A stretch of DNA of 64,000 nt from Flintibacter sp. KGMB00164 (GTDB lineage: Bacteria; Bacillota; Clostridia; Oscillospirales; Oscillospiraceae): positions 1,240,001 through 1,304,000 of the forward strand of contig NZ_CP044227.1 of the NCBI RefSeq assembly GCF_008727735.1, given 5' to 3'. Shown one piece after another: positions 1-8,711 of this stretch (position 1 is the stretch's first letter; the number at the start of each line of letters is the position of its first letter). The notes under the pieces were generated by a model. The model had not been told where the DNA came from and searched no databases. It was given only the letters and a program-made list of their open reading frames with translations. Position numbers and translations under genes: made by a program.

Positions 1-36
1 GACCAACGAGTTTTTGAAAAAATAAGGAGACAGTAG

Positions 37-1980
37 ATGTTTGAAGTTAAGCACGTATCAAAACAGTTTCATGGCGAATATGCACTGCGGGATGTTTCGC
101 TTTCCATTGGCAAGGGACTGAACTTTCTGGTGGGGGCGTCGGGCAGCGGAAAAACCACTCTGCTTAAGATTTTGACCGGCATGGAGCAAGAATATGATGG
201 ACAGGCGGTTTATTGTGGTCAGGATTTAAAAAAGTTGACTGCACAAGAAAAAAGTTGCTGTTATAACCAGCAGTTTGGATTAATCTGGCAAGATTTTAAT
301 CTTCTGGAGGATCATACTGTGCTGGAAAATGTGATGCTTCCCCTATATCTGAAAAAACAGCCGGATAAGCTGATAGCTCGAAAGGTTTTGCGTGAACTTC
401 GTATAGAAGAGCTGGCGAATCAGAAAGTCAGCAAATTATCTGGCGGCCAAAAGCAGCGTGTAGCCATAGCACGGGAACTGGTCAAAAGCCCCAACGTTAT
501 TTTGGCTGACGAACCAACCAGTGCGTTGGATGAAAAATCGGCCAAAGTCATTATGGATCTTCTGCGGACAATCGCAAAAAAGAGAACGGTCATTGTGGTG
601 ACTCATGATACTTCTCTGATCCGTCCAAGTGACAAGGTGTATGAACTGGATAAAGGAGAATTGATTTCAGCCCCTGAGACACCGGATGCTGCTTCCGGAG
701 CTGTAAAGCTTGGTAAATTCCATCGCCTTTCCCCGAAAAGTGTATGTATGTTATCTTGGAGCGGGATAAAAAGTAACGTGGGACGTTCATTATCATCTGT
801 TCTTGCGTTGATGGTTTCCGCAACGCTGCTGTTGGTGAGTGTAAGCGGAGTAATCACAGACAGTGGACAAGAAGCATTTCAAAAATTGTATGATACTTAT
901 GGCGAAAGCATCCTGGATGTCAGTGTAGTGGGGAGCTTTACCAGTGCAGGCGGTACAGACGGACAAAGTAGTGACGAACCATCTGCTGATGTAGATCAGA
1001 ACATTGATGGTCTTTATGATCGCTATCTACATGACAACCGAGTCTCTCACATTGTTTTTACGCAGGCATACCAAGATATCTCAGTGACCGTGGATGGCCA
1101 AACGTATAAAGTGGAGAGCAGCAGTTCCGTTCCCCATGCCGATAAGTTGGTGGCGGGTACTATGCCGATGGGAAGCGGAAAAGAAATTGTGATTCCCGAG
1201 AGCTTTGCTGCGCGGTTGGGACTTTCAGCAGAAGAATCGCTAGGGAAAAGTGTGAAGTTTTCCGGCAGCATTTACAACTGGGATAGCGGAGAACCAGTCT
1301 CCATGCCGGTATCGATCCAAGCAAAAATTGTAGGCGTGATGGATACCACAGTGCGATATGATTATGGAAATCAAATTATGTCTTACACGGTGGATGATGC
1401 GTTCTTCTTCAGTAAAAGTGCTTTGGATGATATGCGTACCCAAGCGAAAATCACCAGCGGTGAAAGCAATTTTGTGATCCGTGCTAAAACACCTGCGGAT
1501 ATGATTGCGATTAAAGATGAACTGAATGCGGAAGGCATTGTTCCGCTGGGGCGTTTTGAGCTGGTGGAGGATATGGTACGACTCAATCAGCAGACGACTC
1601 AGCAGTCTGGTTCGGCCGTGGTAGTAATTAGTGTGTTGGCTATTGTAGTAGACTTGGCGGTTGCACTGGTGACGGCTATGAGTCGACGCAGAGAATATGC
1701 CATCTTTCAGGTCAGTGGATATAGAAAAACTCATCTTATGGGTATCACAAGCGCGGAATATCTCATGCTTGGAATCGGTTCAATCGCAATATTCCTGTGT
1801 GCCTCTCCGCTGTTAAGTTTGGGAACGAATGCATTTTGGAATGTAAGCCTAATGAATGGCAGAATGCTTGGCGTCGGTGCTGTACTGATCCTTTTGTCCG
1901 CGCTGCTTGGCTGGCTGCTTACAGGGGGAGTCGCTGCGGCGGTGAAGGCTTCCACTATTTTGAAAATAGGAGAGCACTAA
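37..1980 (+). CDS. ABC transporter ATPase-permease fusion (MacB/FtsX type)
   Basis: This 647-residue protein has an ABC ATPase at residues 1-220: Walker A GASGSGKT at 33-40, signature LSGGQKQR near 134, Walker B ILADEPTSALD near 156 and a switch histidine in VVTHD near 189. It is fused to an FtsX-like permease with one membrane segment near 250-275, a large outer domain, and three C-terminal segments at about 521-548, 568-595 and 608-635. MacB-type exporters act as dimers and usually handle peptides or antimicrobials by mechanotransmission; the substrate here cannot be read. The start follows AAGGAGA at 8-10 nt. The next gene is a second ATPase-permease beginning 2 nt after the stop, so the two half-transporters probably form a heterodimer. 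Confidence 0.93.
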   Translation: MFEVKHVSKQFHGEYALRDVSLSIGKGLNFLVGASGSGKTTLLKILTGMEQEYDGQAVYCGQDLKKLTAQEKSCCYNQQFGLIWQDFNLLEDHTVLENVMLPLYLKKQPDKLIARKVLRELRIEELANQKVSKLSGGQKQRVAIARELVKSPNVILADEPTSALDEKSAKVIMDLLRTIAKKRTVIVVTHDTSLIRPSDKVYELDKGELISAPETPDAASGAVKLGKFHRLSPKSVCMLSWSGIKSNVGRSLSSVLALMVSATLLLVSVSGVITDSGQEAFQKLYDTYGESILDVSVVGSFTSAGGTDGQSSDEPSADVDQNIDGLYDRYLHDNRVSHIVFTQAYQDISVTVDGQTYKVESSSSVPHADKLVAGTMPMGSGKEIVIPESFAARLGLSAEESLGKSVKFSGSIYNWDSGEPVSMPVSIQAKIVGVMDTTVRYDYGNQIMSYTVDDAFFFSKSALDDMRTQAKITSGESNFVIRAKTPADMIAIKDELNAEGIVPLGRFELVEDMVRLNQQTTQQSGSAVVVISVLAIVVDLAVALVTAMSRRREYAIFQVSGYRKTHLMGITSAEYLMLGIGSIAIFLCASPLLSLGTNAFWNVSLMNGRMLGVGAVLILLSALLGWLLTGGVAAAVKASTILKIGEH

Positions 1981-1982
1981 GA

Positions 1983-3773
1983 ATGATTCAACTTTGCGAT
2001 GTAACAAAACGGTATGGTGATGCTGTCATCCTGGATCAAGCAAATTATGCATTTCCAGAACACGGAGTTGTTTGCCTGATGGGTGCATCTGGCGGTGGGA
2101 AAACCACGCTGCTCAATCTGGTGGCAGGGTTTGATACAGATTATGCCGGCGAAATTGTAGTGGGTAATGTTCCGCTGCACAAAATGGACGCTGACGCTTT
2201 GTGCCGCTATCGCCGTGACAATATTGGTTTTGTATTTCAAAATTATCATCTGCTTACCGGATACACGGTGCTGGAAAATGTGTGCCTGGCCATGCCCGAT
2301 AATATTACTTCAGAGGAAACAAAGCAGAAAGCACTGGCTCTTTTGGAACGAGTGGGACTGGCATCCAAACGGGATCAGAAAGTGGAGACACTCTCCGGAG
2401 GTCAGAAACAGCGTGCAGCAATTGCGCGGGCGTTGATGGGTAATCCACAAATTATCTTAGCGGATGAGCCTACTGGGGCGTTGGACAGAACCACATCCAA
2501 CGAGATTATGGAACTTCTGCGGGAATTATCCGAGGAACGGTTGGTTGTAGTTATTACGCATGATGCAAAAATCTGCGATTTTGCCGATGAAATTATCCAC
2601 ATCCAGAATCGAAAGATTGTGTCAGAAGGGCCTAATCCAGAACGCACCGCAGGCCAATCTCTCCAAATTGGAACGGAGCAGTTCGGGTCTCTTGCTGCTC
2701 AAGCCAAGAAGAATCTTCGGGTGCATTTTGGACGCTATTTTGCGGCGGCAATTGCGGTTTCCATCGGTTTGCTGGCCTTCCTGTTTTCGTTGTCTTTTGA
2801 CAATGTGATGGAACAGTCCATCCTTGCGTTTCAGGAAAAGAACACAGCCTTTAACAACGGCTATATCAAGGGAATGGATGATGGGACAATCCTGGAGTAT
2901 TTACGCAGCGATGAGCGTATTGTAAACGCATATTACCAATACAAATTGAAAGATATTTCTCTGACTATCGGGAACAAAACAGAAACTATGGCCGAGAAAT
3001 ACCCGATGCCGAAAGCGACTGAGAGCCTCTCATATGGCGTAATGCCGCGAGAAGGAAGGAAAGAGATCGTTCTAACTCCCAGTCTTGCCAAAAAATTTGA
3101 TTCCAACATTCAAAACCTCTTAGGAAAGACAGTTACATTAAAACTGAACGAAACTTCTTATATTTTGACGGTCAGCGGAATTTGCAATGCTGGATATGAT
3201 GATTTTTTTGTAAGCTCAGATATAGAGCAGCAGTTCTACCGGAATATTCCATCTGGGCAATATAGTTACTCTATCAGTTATGATGTTGGAAATTTCACCG
3301 ATGTTGTGGCAGTAACCAATAGTTTGAAACTACGAGGAATTCAGGCGGAAACTGCTGCAGAAGAAGTGGCGGCCTTGCAGAATACCTTTCAGAGGTTAAA
3401 TCAGCTCTTTCAAATCATTTCGACTTTGATCCTGGTTATCGGGCTGTTTTTGGCTGCTGTACTTTTATTTAAGCTGCAATCGACTCGCTACCATGAGGTT
3501 GGGTTGCTGTCTGCATTGGGATATAGCCGTAAGCAAATTGTAAATATGCTTCACTTGGAAAATTTTTTGTTGGCAGCTTTGGCGGCTGTGCTTGATATAG
3601 CGCTGTTGGTCATCAGTTTCCTGCTTGCAAACATTTTTCATTTTCCATTGGCCGTTTCGGCTATCTTGACAGTTATCTCGTTAGCTGCGGCATTTGCAAT
3701 TGTGCTTCTCCTGAGCAGTTTGTCCAGTATACGTCTAATTCGAACGGAACCTGCGGTAGCGTTGAGAAAGTAA
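1983..3773 (+). CDS. ABC transporter ATPase-permease fusion, partner of the preceding gene
   Basis: The protein has 596 residues from the ATG at 1983, which sits behind AGGAGA at 1968-1973; the reading frame stays open 62 codons further up, but that part overlaps the previous gene and has no ribosome site. ATPase features are GASGGGKT at 34-41, LSGGQKQRAAIARAL near 137 and ILADEPTGALD. The FtsX-like half has one membrane helix near 255-275, an outer domain and three C-terminal helices. Its arrangement copies the upstream gene while the sequence differs clearly, which fits a heterodimeric exporter. A GNAT gene follows after 21 nt, so the three genes probably share one transcript. A role in antimicrobial peptide export or resistance is inference from the family. 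Confidence 0.92.
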   Translation: MIQLCDVTKRYGDAVILDQANYAFPEHGVVCLMGASGGGKTTLLNLVAGFDTDYAGEIVVGNVPLHKMDADALCRYRRDNIGFVFQNYHLLTGYTVLENVCLAMPDNITSEETKQKALALLERVGLASKRDQKVETLSGGQKQRAAIARALMGNPQIILADEPTGALDRTTSNEIMELLRELSEERLVVVITHDAKICDFADEIIHIQNRKIVSEGPNPERTAGQSLQIGTEQFGSLAAQAKKNLRVHFGRYFAAAIAVSIGLLAFLFSLSFDNVMEQSILAFQEKNTAFNNGYIKGMDDGTILEYLRSDERIVNAYYQYKLKDISLTIGNKTETMAEKYPMPKATESLSYGVMPREGRKEIVLTPSLAKKFDSNIQNLLGKTVTLKLNETSYILTVSGICNAGYDDFFVSSDIEQQFYRNIPSGQYSYSISYDVGNFTDVVAVTNSLKLRGIQAETAAEEVAALQNTFQRLNQLFQIISTLILVIGLFLAAVLLFKLQSTRYHEVGLLSALGYSRKQIVNMLHLENFLLAALAAVLDIALLVISFLLANIFHFPLAVSAILTVISLAAAFAIVLLLSSLSSIRLIRTEPAVALRK

Positions 3774-3794
3774 GCCGCTTTAGCCTGGGGTGAA

Positions 3795-4421
3795 ATGATG
3801 AATCAGTTAATTTTTTTGAGAGAATTTCAAAAAACGGATCGTCCTGCCTTGGAACAGATCATTCGTGATACCTGGAATTATGATCGGTTTTGTTCCCAGA
3901 AGACAGCGAAAAAACTGGCGAGGGTATATTTGGACAGTTGCTTGGCGGATCAAACTTATACGCAGGTTGCTCTTATGAAGGATACGCCGGTTGGAATCAT
4001 TATGGCTAAAAAAATTGCAGCACGCCGATGTCCGCTTCGCCTGCGTCTGAATTTGGGGTTTTCTGTTGTTTCTCTCTTGAGCTCACAAGAAGGGCGTGCT
4101 GTTTTTCGTGCCTTTTGGGAGGTGGACAAAATTGATCGGGATCTGCTAAGTGAAAGCAAGCCCTATGATGGAGAGTTGGCGTTTTTTGCTGTCAGCAGGA
4201 GCTGCCGGGGGATTGGAATCGGAAAGATGCTATTTCAAAGAGCGATAGAGTATATGAAGGCACAAAAGATTTCTTCGTTTTACCTGTTTACAGATACCAG
4301 CTGCAACTATGGGTTCTATGAGCATCAGGGAATGAGAAGGAAGGGAGCGAAGGAATGCAGTATGGAGATAGGGGGACAGACAGAAAAATTTGAGTTTTTC
4401 CTTTATGATTACCACATTTAA
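3795..4421 (+). CDS. GNAT family N-acetyltransferase
   Basis: This 208-residue protein has the GNAT acetyl-CoA motif RGIGIGKM near residue 137, followed by the typical helix and a C-terminal strand with YLFTDTSCNYGFYEHQGMR, the substrate-side segment common in GNAT enzymes. There are two adjacent ATG codons (3795 and 3798); GGGGTG at 3787-3792 fits the second slightly better. The gene closes the ABC transporter operon and is followed by a bidirectional terminator. The acceptor substrate is unknown. With an exporter pair upstream, modification of a toxic compound or peptide is possible but not shown. Confidence 0.85.
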   Translation: MMNQLIFLREFQKTDRPALEQIIRDTWNYDRFCSQKTAKKLARVYLDSCLADQTYTQVALMKDTPVGIIMAKKIAARRCPLRLRLNLGFSVVSLLSSQEGRAVFRAFWEVDKIDRDLLSESKPYDGELAFFAVSRSCRGIGIGKMLFQRAIEYMKAQKISSFYLFTDTSCNYGFYEHQGMRRKGAKECSMEIGGQTEKFEFFLYDYHI

Positions 4422-4481
4422 AGCAGCATACGGTGCCTCAAATAGTTAGTAAAAGTGCAGATTGCGGCGAGTAAACACAAA

Positions 4482-4517
4482 AATCCCCTCACTCAACAAC
4501 TGGAGAGTGAGGGGATT
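4482..4517. terminator. Bidirectional intrinsic terminator
   Basis: A perfect 13-bp stem (AATCCCCTCACTC at 4482-4494 with GAGTGAGGGGATT at 4505-4517) lies between two convergent genes. On the minus strand the stem is followed by a T run, so it ends the regulator transcript. On the plus strand it can also end the GNAT transcript. Confidence 0.85.
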
Positions 4518-4539
4518 ATAAATTTGGTACAAAGGCCGC

Positions 4540-5856
4540 TTATTTCTCCTTAAGCAGGATGCGATAGACCGTGCTGGGACGCCCCTTTGTATTTGTTTGG
4601 CGCACGTAGAGAGGCTCCGCCAAATTACATTTCACCAATGTAGAGAGCAGACGGTTAACGCTCCGGATGGTAATGTGAAGGGTGCGGGACAAGTCCAGAG
4701 TTGTAACTTCCTCTGTACCTGTAATGCGAAAGGCAGCAATTAGTTTTTGCACGGTAAGAGTAGACAGGCCGGTGCGGTCGGCGATTTCCCGCATATATGG
4801 AGTAACAGGACCTTGGATGGACAGATCATTGCCTGCTCCGAACAGGCCAATCTGGCGGCGGTCTTCGCAAAATACATAGCTGTGCTTGTATCCGCCAATG
4901 CGAGACTCCCGGGCGGCATCAATAGCGTTAGCCTCCGCCTGGGGCAGCTCACGTCCAAGACCGTAGCCAATGGCAAGACCATCCTCTCCCGCGTCAGACA
5001 AATACTCTCTCAAATGGCAAAGCGTCATGCCATCGGTAAGCTTGTCAACCAGACGGTATGTGGTCGAAATTCGAAATCCGCTCCGTGTCGGATTGATGAT
5101 GAAGTCGCAGGAAAATTTTTTGTTAAATGCGTTCAGTAACCGGCGCAGGCGTGCCAGGTCATCTTCCTCCGCCTGGAGCGGAACCACTTCGATGGAGGCT
5201 GGCTGAGTCTCCTTCAGTTCGCCCTCCAGGATGTCCTGCATGACTTGCCGGAAGCAGAGGAGAATATCGTCATAGCTGAAGGAGATGTAGTAGCAGTTTA
5301 CTCCCGCGTCCAAGATATCCGGCATGATGGGACTCATGCGGGAGAGAGAGTATTCAATTTTGCCTGAATTCCATAGATCAATGTGCTTTTTTAACTTTTT
5401 TGCCGTGGAACGCTGCATCTCGGGGACAGTCATGTTGGCCATGTACTCGTTGTTTCGGTCCAGCCATTCTTTGAAGGTGCCGTCTTTTAAGTATTGGACT
5501 AGAGACTGTTCTTGGTCGGGACACAGATAATCACAGAAATCAAAATACCCTTTCTCAAAATTCCAGTCCTGATAGCGATAGATGACCTCAAAGAAGGTCT
5601 TATAATAGTTGCTTTCAGAGCAGAGAAAAAAACGGAGTGGCTTACAATTTGGCACGCTTTTTCGGATGGTCTGCATTGGAACAGGACCAGTGGTTACAAA
5701 TCCATCAAACTGATTTTCCAGCTGCCGATACAGGTCTACGATATGGACATAGTTATAAAAAATAAAAATCTCTGTTTCGCAGTTCAGATCCAGTTCCTGA
5801 ACCGCTTTCTGTAGATAGTCTTTCAGGTACTCTGTGGAGAGAATCGCGATCTTCAT
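4540..5856 (-). CDS. Transcriptional regulator with C-terminal winged helix, divergent from dcuC
   Basis: The 438-residue protein starts with an alternating alpha/beta segment (MKIAILSTEYLKDYLQKAV) resembling the PrpR-type receiver-like sensor fold. A middle part around residues 235-330 looks like a degenerate GGDEF/cyclase-like domain without an intact GGDEF motif. The C-terminus carries a winged helix near 380-435 with a stretch (TTLDLSRTLHITIRSVNRLL) typical of DNA recognition. The ribosome site is AAGGAAG before ATG. Its position next to and divergent from the dcuC operon makes it the likely regulator of dicarboxylate uptake. The family was not identified with certainty, and the effector is unknown. 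Confidence 0.75.
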   Translation of the reverse strand: MKIAILSTEYLKDYLQKAVQELDLNCETEIFIFYNYVHIVDLYRQLENQFDGFVTTGPVPMQTIRKSVPNCKPLRFFLCSESNYYKTFFEVIYRYQDWNFEKGYFDFCDYLCPDQEQSLVQYLKDGTFKEWLDRNNEYMANMTVPEMQRSTAKKLKKHIDLWNSGKIEYSLSRMSPIMPDILDAGVNCYYISFSYDDILLCFRQVMQDILEGELKETQPASIEVVPLQAEEDDLARLRRLLNAFNKKFSCDFIINPTRSGFRISTTYRLVDKLTDGMTLCHLREYLSDAGEDGLAIGYGLGRELPQAEANAIDAARESRIGGYKHSYVFCEDRRQIGLFGAGNDLSIQGPVTPYMREIADRTGLSTLTVQKLIAAFRITGTEEVTTLDLSRTLHITIRSVNRLLSTLVKCNLAEPLYVRQTNTKGRPSTVYRILLKEK

Positions 5857-6050
5857 AGAGACTTCCTTTCATATAGTATCATCAAATCATATCAAAATCA
5901 GGCAGCAAAATCAACGGCTCGTTGTCGGAGAAATTGGAAAAACAGATAAGATTTGAGCATGGAAGGGGAGAGGTTCACAAGAACAGACGGGCATTTTTTG
6001 AACTTTTCCGGCAGGAAGAGTGTTTTTCAACTGCTTGTAAATGGTCCTGT

Positions 6051-6071
6051 TATTTATGGCTAAATTAAGGA
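6051..6071 (-). promoter_or_regulatory. Upstream copy of a 21-bp putative operator
   Basis: This sequence is the reverse complement, with 19 of 21 positions identical, of the site at 6157-6177. It ends 39 bp before the -35 box of the dcuC promoter. It is probably bound by the divergent regulator; binding is inference. Confidence 0.6.
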
Positions 6072-6110
6072 CTTATATTTTGTTATCTTCGGAGAAAAAA
6101 ATAATATGTA

Positions 6111-6140
6111 TTGACTTTCCAGGAAATATGGGCATATAAT
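6111..6140 (+). promoter_or_regulatory. Sigma-A promoter of the dcuC operon
   Basis: TTGACT at 6111-6116 and a perfect TATAAT at 6135-6140 are 18 bp apart. Transcription would start near 6147, 52 nt before the dcuC ATG. The rest of the 342-bp divergent intergenic region (5857-6198) holds only the two putative operator copies and AT-rich sequence; no equally good promoter was found for the divergent regulator. Confidence 0.75.
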
Positions 6141-6156
6141 GCCGCTAGCAAAGACG

Positions 6157-6177
6157 TCTTTAATTTAGCCTTAAATA
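6157..6177 (+). promoter_or_regulatory. Downstream copy of a 21-bp putative operator
   Basis: TCTTTAATTTAGCCTTAAAT and one more A lie just downstream of the expected transcription start. The inverted copy at 6051-6071 is on the other side of the promoter. A protein bound at both sites could loop the 106-bp segment and shut or gate the promoter. Confidence 0.6.
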
Positions 6178-6198
6178 AGAAAACGGGAGGAGCTTATT

Positions 6199-7554
6199 AT
6201 GTTTAGTATTCTCGCGGCACTGATTGTTACGCTGGCCGTCGGCTTCTTTATTCTAAAAAAATACAAGCCCCAGACGGTCCTGTTGACAGGCGGTATTCTG
6301 CTCATGGTTCTGGCGTCGCTGTTCAACACCGGTGATATCCTTGCGGAGGCCGATCGGACTGGATTCTGGCTTTTCGACATCTTTGAGTACATCAAGACTA
6401 TTTTTGCCGACGATGCATCCGGTACCGGCCTTATTATTATGGCGGTGGGCGGCTTTGCCATCTACATGGACAAGATCGGTGCCAGCTCTGCGATGGTCAG
6501 CATCTGTATCAATCCCCTGAAACGATTGAATGCCCCCTACCTGGTACTGTCTTTGAGCTATGTAGTCGGCCAGTTCTTAAATATTTTTATCCCCAGTGCC
6601 GCGGGGTTGAGTGTTCTGCTCATGGCTACATTGTATCCTGTGCTGGTAGAGCTGGGGGTCAGCCGTGTCGCTGCTGCTGCCCTTGTGGGTACTGCCTCCT
6701 GCTTAGACCTGGGTCCTGCCTCCGGTGCGTCTAACCAGGCTGCTCTGACTGCCGGTATGGAGCCCATGGAGTACTTTATCCAGTATCAAATGCCTGTTGC
6801 AGCCGTTGTAGTCGTGACCATAGCGGTGCTCCATTATTTTGTCCAGAAGACCTTGGATCGCAAGATGGATCTCTCCGGAGAGAGAGTAGAGATTGACAGT
6901 AAAAAGCATGAGGATGTACCCAAGATCTACGCCATTTTACCTTTGCTGCCCCTTATCTTCCTGTTTGTGTTTAGTAAATTGGTGATCAGCTGGATCCAAA
7001 TGAATGTCATCACCGCTATGCTGCTGGGCGTTACCATTGCTCTGATTTTTGAGCTTATCCGCAAGCGTGATGTCAAGGAAGTTTTTAAGAGTATTCAAAT
7101 TTTCTTTGACGGTATGGGCAGTCAATTTGCCACGATTGTTACTCTGATTGTTTCCGGCGAGATTTTTGCAAAGGGACTGATGTCTATCGGCGCCATTGAT
7201 ATCATCATTGACGCCTGTAAGGAGACCGGATTTGGCCCTATTCCCATGACCATTGTGATGGTACTTATTATTACCGTGTGTTCCATTGTTATGGGATCCG
7301 GCAACGCACCGTTCTACGCCTTCGTTGCGCTGGCTCCCACCGTGGCCACTGCCTTCGGTGCGCCTGCTGTGCTGATGATCATGCCCATGCAGTTGGGAAG
7401 TGGTATTGCCCGCTGCCTGTCTCCTATCACTTCTGTGATTGTGGTCGTCAGCGATGGCGCTGGTGTGTTCTCCATGGATGTTGTAAAGCGCACTGCTATC
7501 CCTATGGTAGGCGCACTGATCGCCTTGATGGCCTCCACCTTCCTGTTCTTCTGA
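6199..7554 (+). CDS. dcuC: C4-dicarboxylate carrier of the DcuC family
   Basis: This 451-residue polytopic membrane protein aligns along its length with E. coli DcuC from memory of that sequence. Shared stretches include GFAIYMDKIGAS, SAAGLSVLLMATLYPV, GVSRVAAAALVG, GSGNAPFYAFV and LSPITSVIVVV. DcuC proteins exchange or export succinate, fumarate, malate or aspartate under anaerobic conditions. The length matches the family (about 460). GGGAGGAGC precedes the ATG. It is the first gene of an operon with an M20 peptidase and malic enzyme, so the imported acid probably feeds malate or an acylated derivative to those enzymes. Direction of transport and substrate are inferred. Confidence 0.88.
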   Translation: MFSILAALIVTLAVGFFILKKYKPQTVLLTGGILLMVLASLFNTGDILAEADRTGFWLFDIFEYIKTIFADDASGTGLIIMAVGGFAIYMDKIGASSAMVSICINPLKRLNAPYLVLSLSYVVGQFLNIFIPSAAGLSVLLMATLYPVLVELGVSRVAAAALVGTASCLDLGPASGASNQAALTAGMEPMEYFIQYQMPVAAVVVVTIAVLHYFVQKTLDRKMDLSGERVEIDSKKHEDVPKIYAILPLLPLIFLFVFSKLVISWIQMNVITAMLLGVTIALIFELIRKRDVKEVFKSIQIFFDGMGSQFATIVTLIVSGEIFAKGLMSIGAIDIIIDACKETGFGPIPMTIVMVLIITVCSIVMGSGNAPFYAFVALAPTVATAFGAPAVLMIMPMQLGSGIARCLSPITSVIVVVSDGAGVFSMDVVKRTAIPMVGALIALMASTFLFF

Positions 7555-7569
7555 ATGTAAGGAGCTGCT

Positions 7570-8709
7570 ATGCTGAACTTTGATTTGAATGAATATTTGA
7601 ATGAGCTTGAAAAGCTGGTCAATATTGACAGCGGAAGCCGGGTCCCTGGAGGCCCGGATCAGATTGCCGACTATTTTGAGGGCAAGTATACATCGCTGGG
7701 TCTCCAGGTCAGGCGAATCAGAACGGATGGGGCGAACGGCCCCATACTGGAGATTCGAAACCGCCCGGAGACGCCCTGCATGGATGTGCTGCTGATGGGC
7801 CACATGGATACGGTATTCCCGGAAGGGGAGGCAGAGCATCGCCCGTTTCGAATGGAGAATGGCACGGCCTATGGACCGGGTGTGGCGGATATGAAGGCAG
7901 GGCTGTTATCCACCTACTATTTGGTCAAAAATCTGGTGGAACAGCAGGCAGACCTGAGTTTTGGCGTTTGCTTAAACAGTGATGAAGAGATATCCTCTCT
8001 CCACTCCCAAGACCGGATTCAGGAACTGGCGGCCATATCTGACGTCTGTGTTGTGATGGAACCCGGGCGGAAAAATGGGGCCTATGTCAGCGAACGGAAA
8101 GGTCTGGCCCGCTTTCACTTTGAGGTCCACGGCGTGTCTGCACATGCGGGTATTGCACCTCAGGACGGGGCAAGTGCCATCAACGAACTGGCGTATATCA
8201 CGCTGCAAATGGAGGCACTCAACCACTACGAGATTGGGACCAGCGTCAATGTGGGGAAAATCTCTGGAGGAACCTCCGCTAATGTAGTCTGTGATTATGC
8301 GGAGGCCATGGTAGATGTGCGCTTTGACTCTATGGAGGAGTACCACAAGATTGAGTCTGCCTTCCAGAACTTTGTGGCTCATCCTCGTGACCCTCGTACC
8401 ACCGTTCGCATAAAGCGGGAGGGTTATCGCCCCCCCATGCGTAGAAATGAGAGAACGGAAGCTGTGATACGCCTGATGAATGAGAAAGGCGCGGAACACG
8501 GCGTAGAGATGAAGTGGGTAAAGACGGGCGGCGGCTCAGATGGAAATTTTGCCGCCTTTGCCGGCAGTGCCGTGGTCGACGGCGTAGGTCCCGTAGGTGA
8601 CGGTGCCCACAGCAAAAATGAAACGATGCAGATTGCCACGGTTGAGCCACGCCTTAAGGTCATCTTTGAGACGGTGCTTGCCCTGGCAGAACAGGGAAAG
8701 AAGGGGTGA
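7570..8709 (+). CDS. M20 family metallopeptidase, glutamate carboxypeptidase-like
   Basis: The 379-residue protein has the M20 dinuclear zinc motifs: LLMGHMDTVF with the first histidine ligand, GPGVADMKAGL with the bridging aspartate, NSDEEISS with the catalytic glutamate pair, and GAHSKNE with the last histidine. A dimerisation insert (HGVSAHAGIAPQDG) lies in the middle. The closest family type is carboxypeptidase G2/glutamate carboxypeptidase, which removes a C-terminal amino acid or acyl group from small conjugates. It begins 15 nt after dcuC and its stop lies 2 nt before the next gene's ATG. A likely role is to release an organic or amino acid brought in by the transporter; the exact substrate is unknown. 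Confidence 0.87.
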   Translation: MLNFDLNEYLNELEKLVNIDSGSRVPGGPDQIADYFEGKYTSLGLQVRRIRTDGANGPILEIRNRPETPCMDVLLMGHMDTVFPEGEAEHRPFRMENGTAYGPGVADMKAGLLSTYYLVKNLVEQQADLSFGVCLNSDEEISSLHSQDRIQELAAISDVCVVMEPGRKNGAYVSERKGLARFHFEVHGVSAHAGIAPQDGASAINELAYITLQMEALNHYEIGTSVNVGKISGGTSANVVCDYAEAMVDVRFDSMEEYHKIESAFQNFVAHPRDPRTTVRIKREGYRPPMRRNERTEAVIRLMNEKGAEHGVEMKWVKTGGGSDGNFAAFAGSAVVDGVGPVGDGAHSKNETMQIATVEPRLKVIFETVLALAEQGKKG

Positions 8710-8711
8710 TA

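Noticed and set aside
1-36. End of a gene lying mostly before the window
   Set aside because: Two frames close here (near 25 and 36) and both give short, plausible tails; too little sequence to decide.
1797-1982. Upstream extension of the second ABC gene by 62 codons
   Set aside because: It overlaps the preceding gene, lacks a ribosome site, and the ATG at 1983 has AGGAGA at the right distance and begins with the usual ATPase strand.
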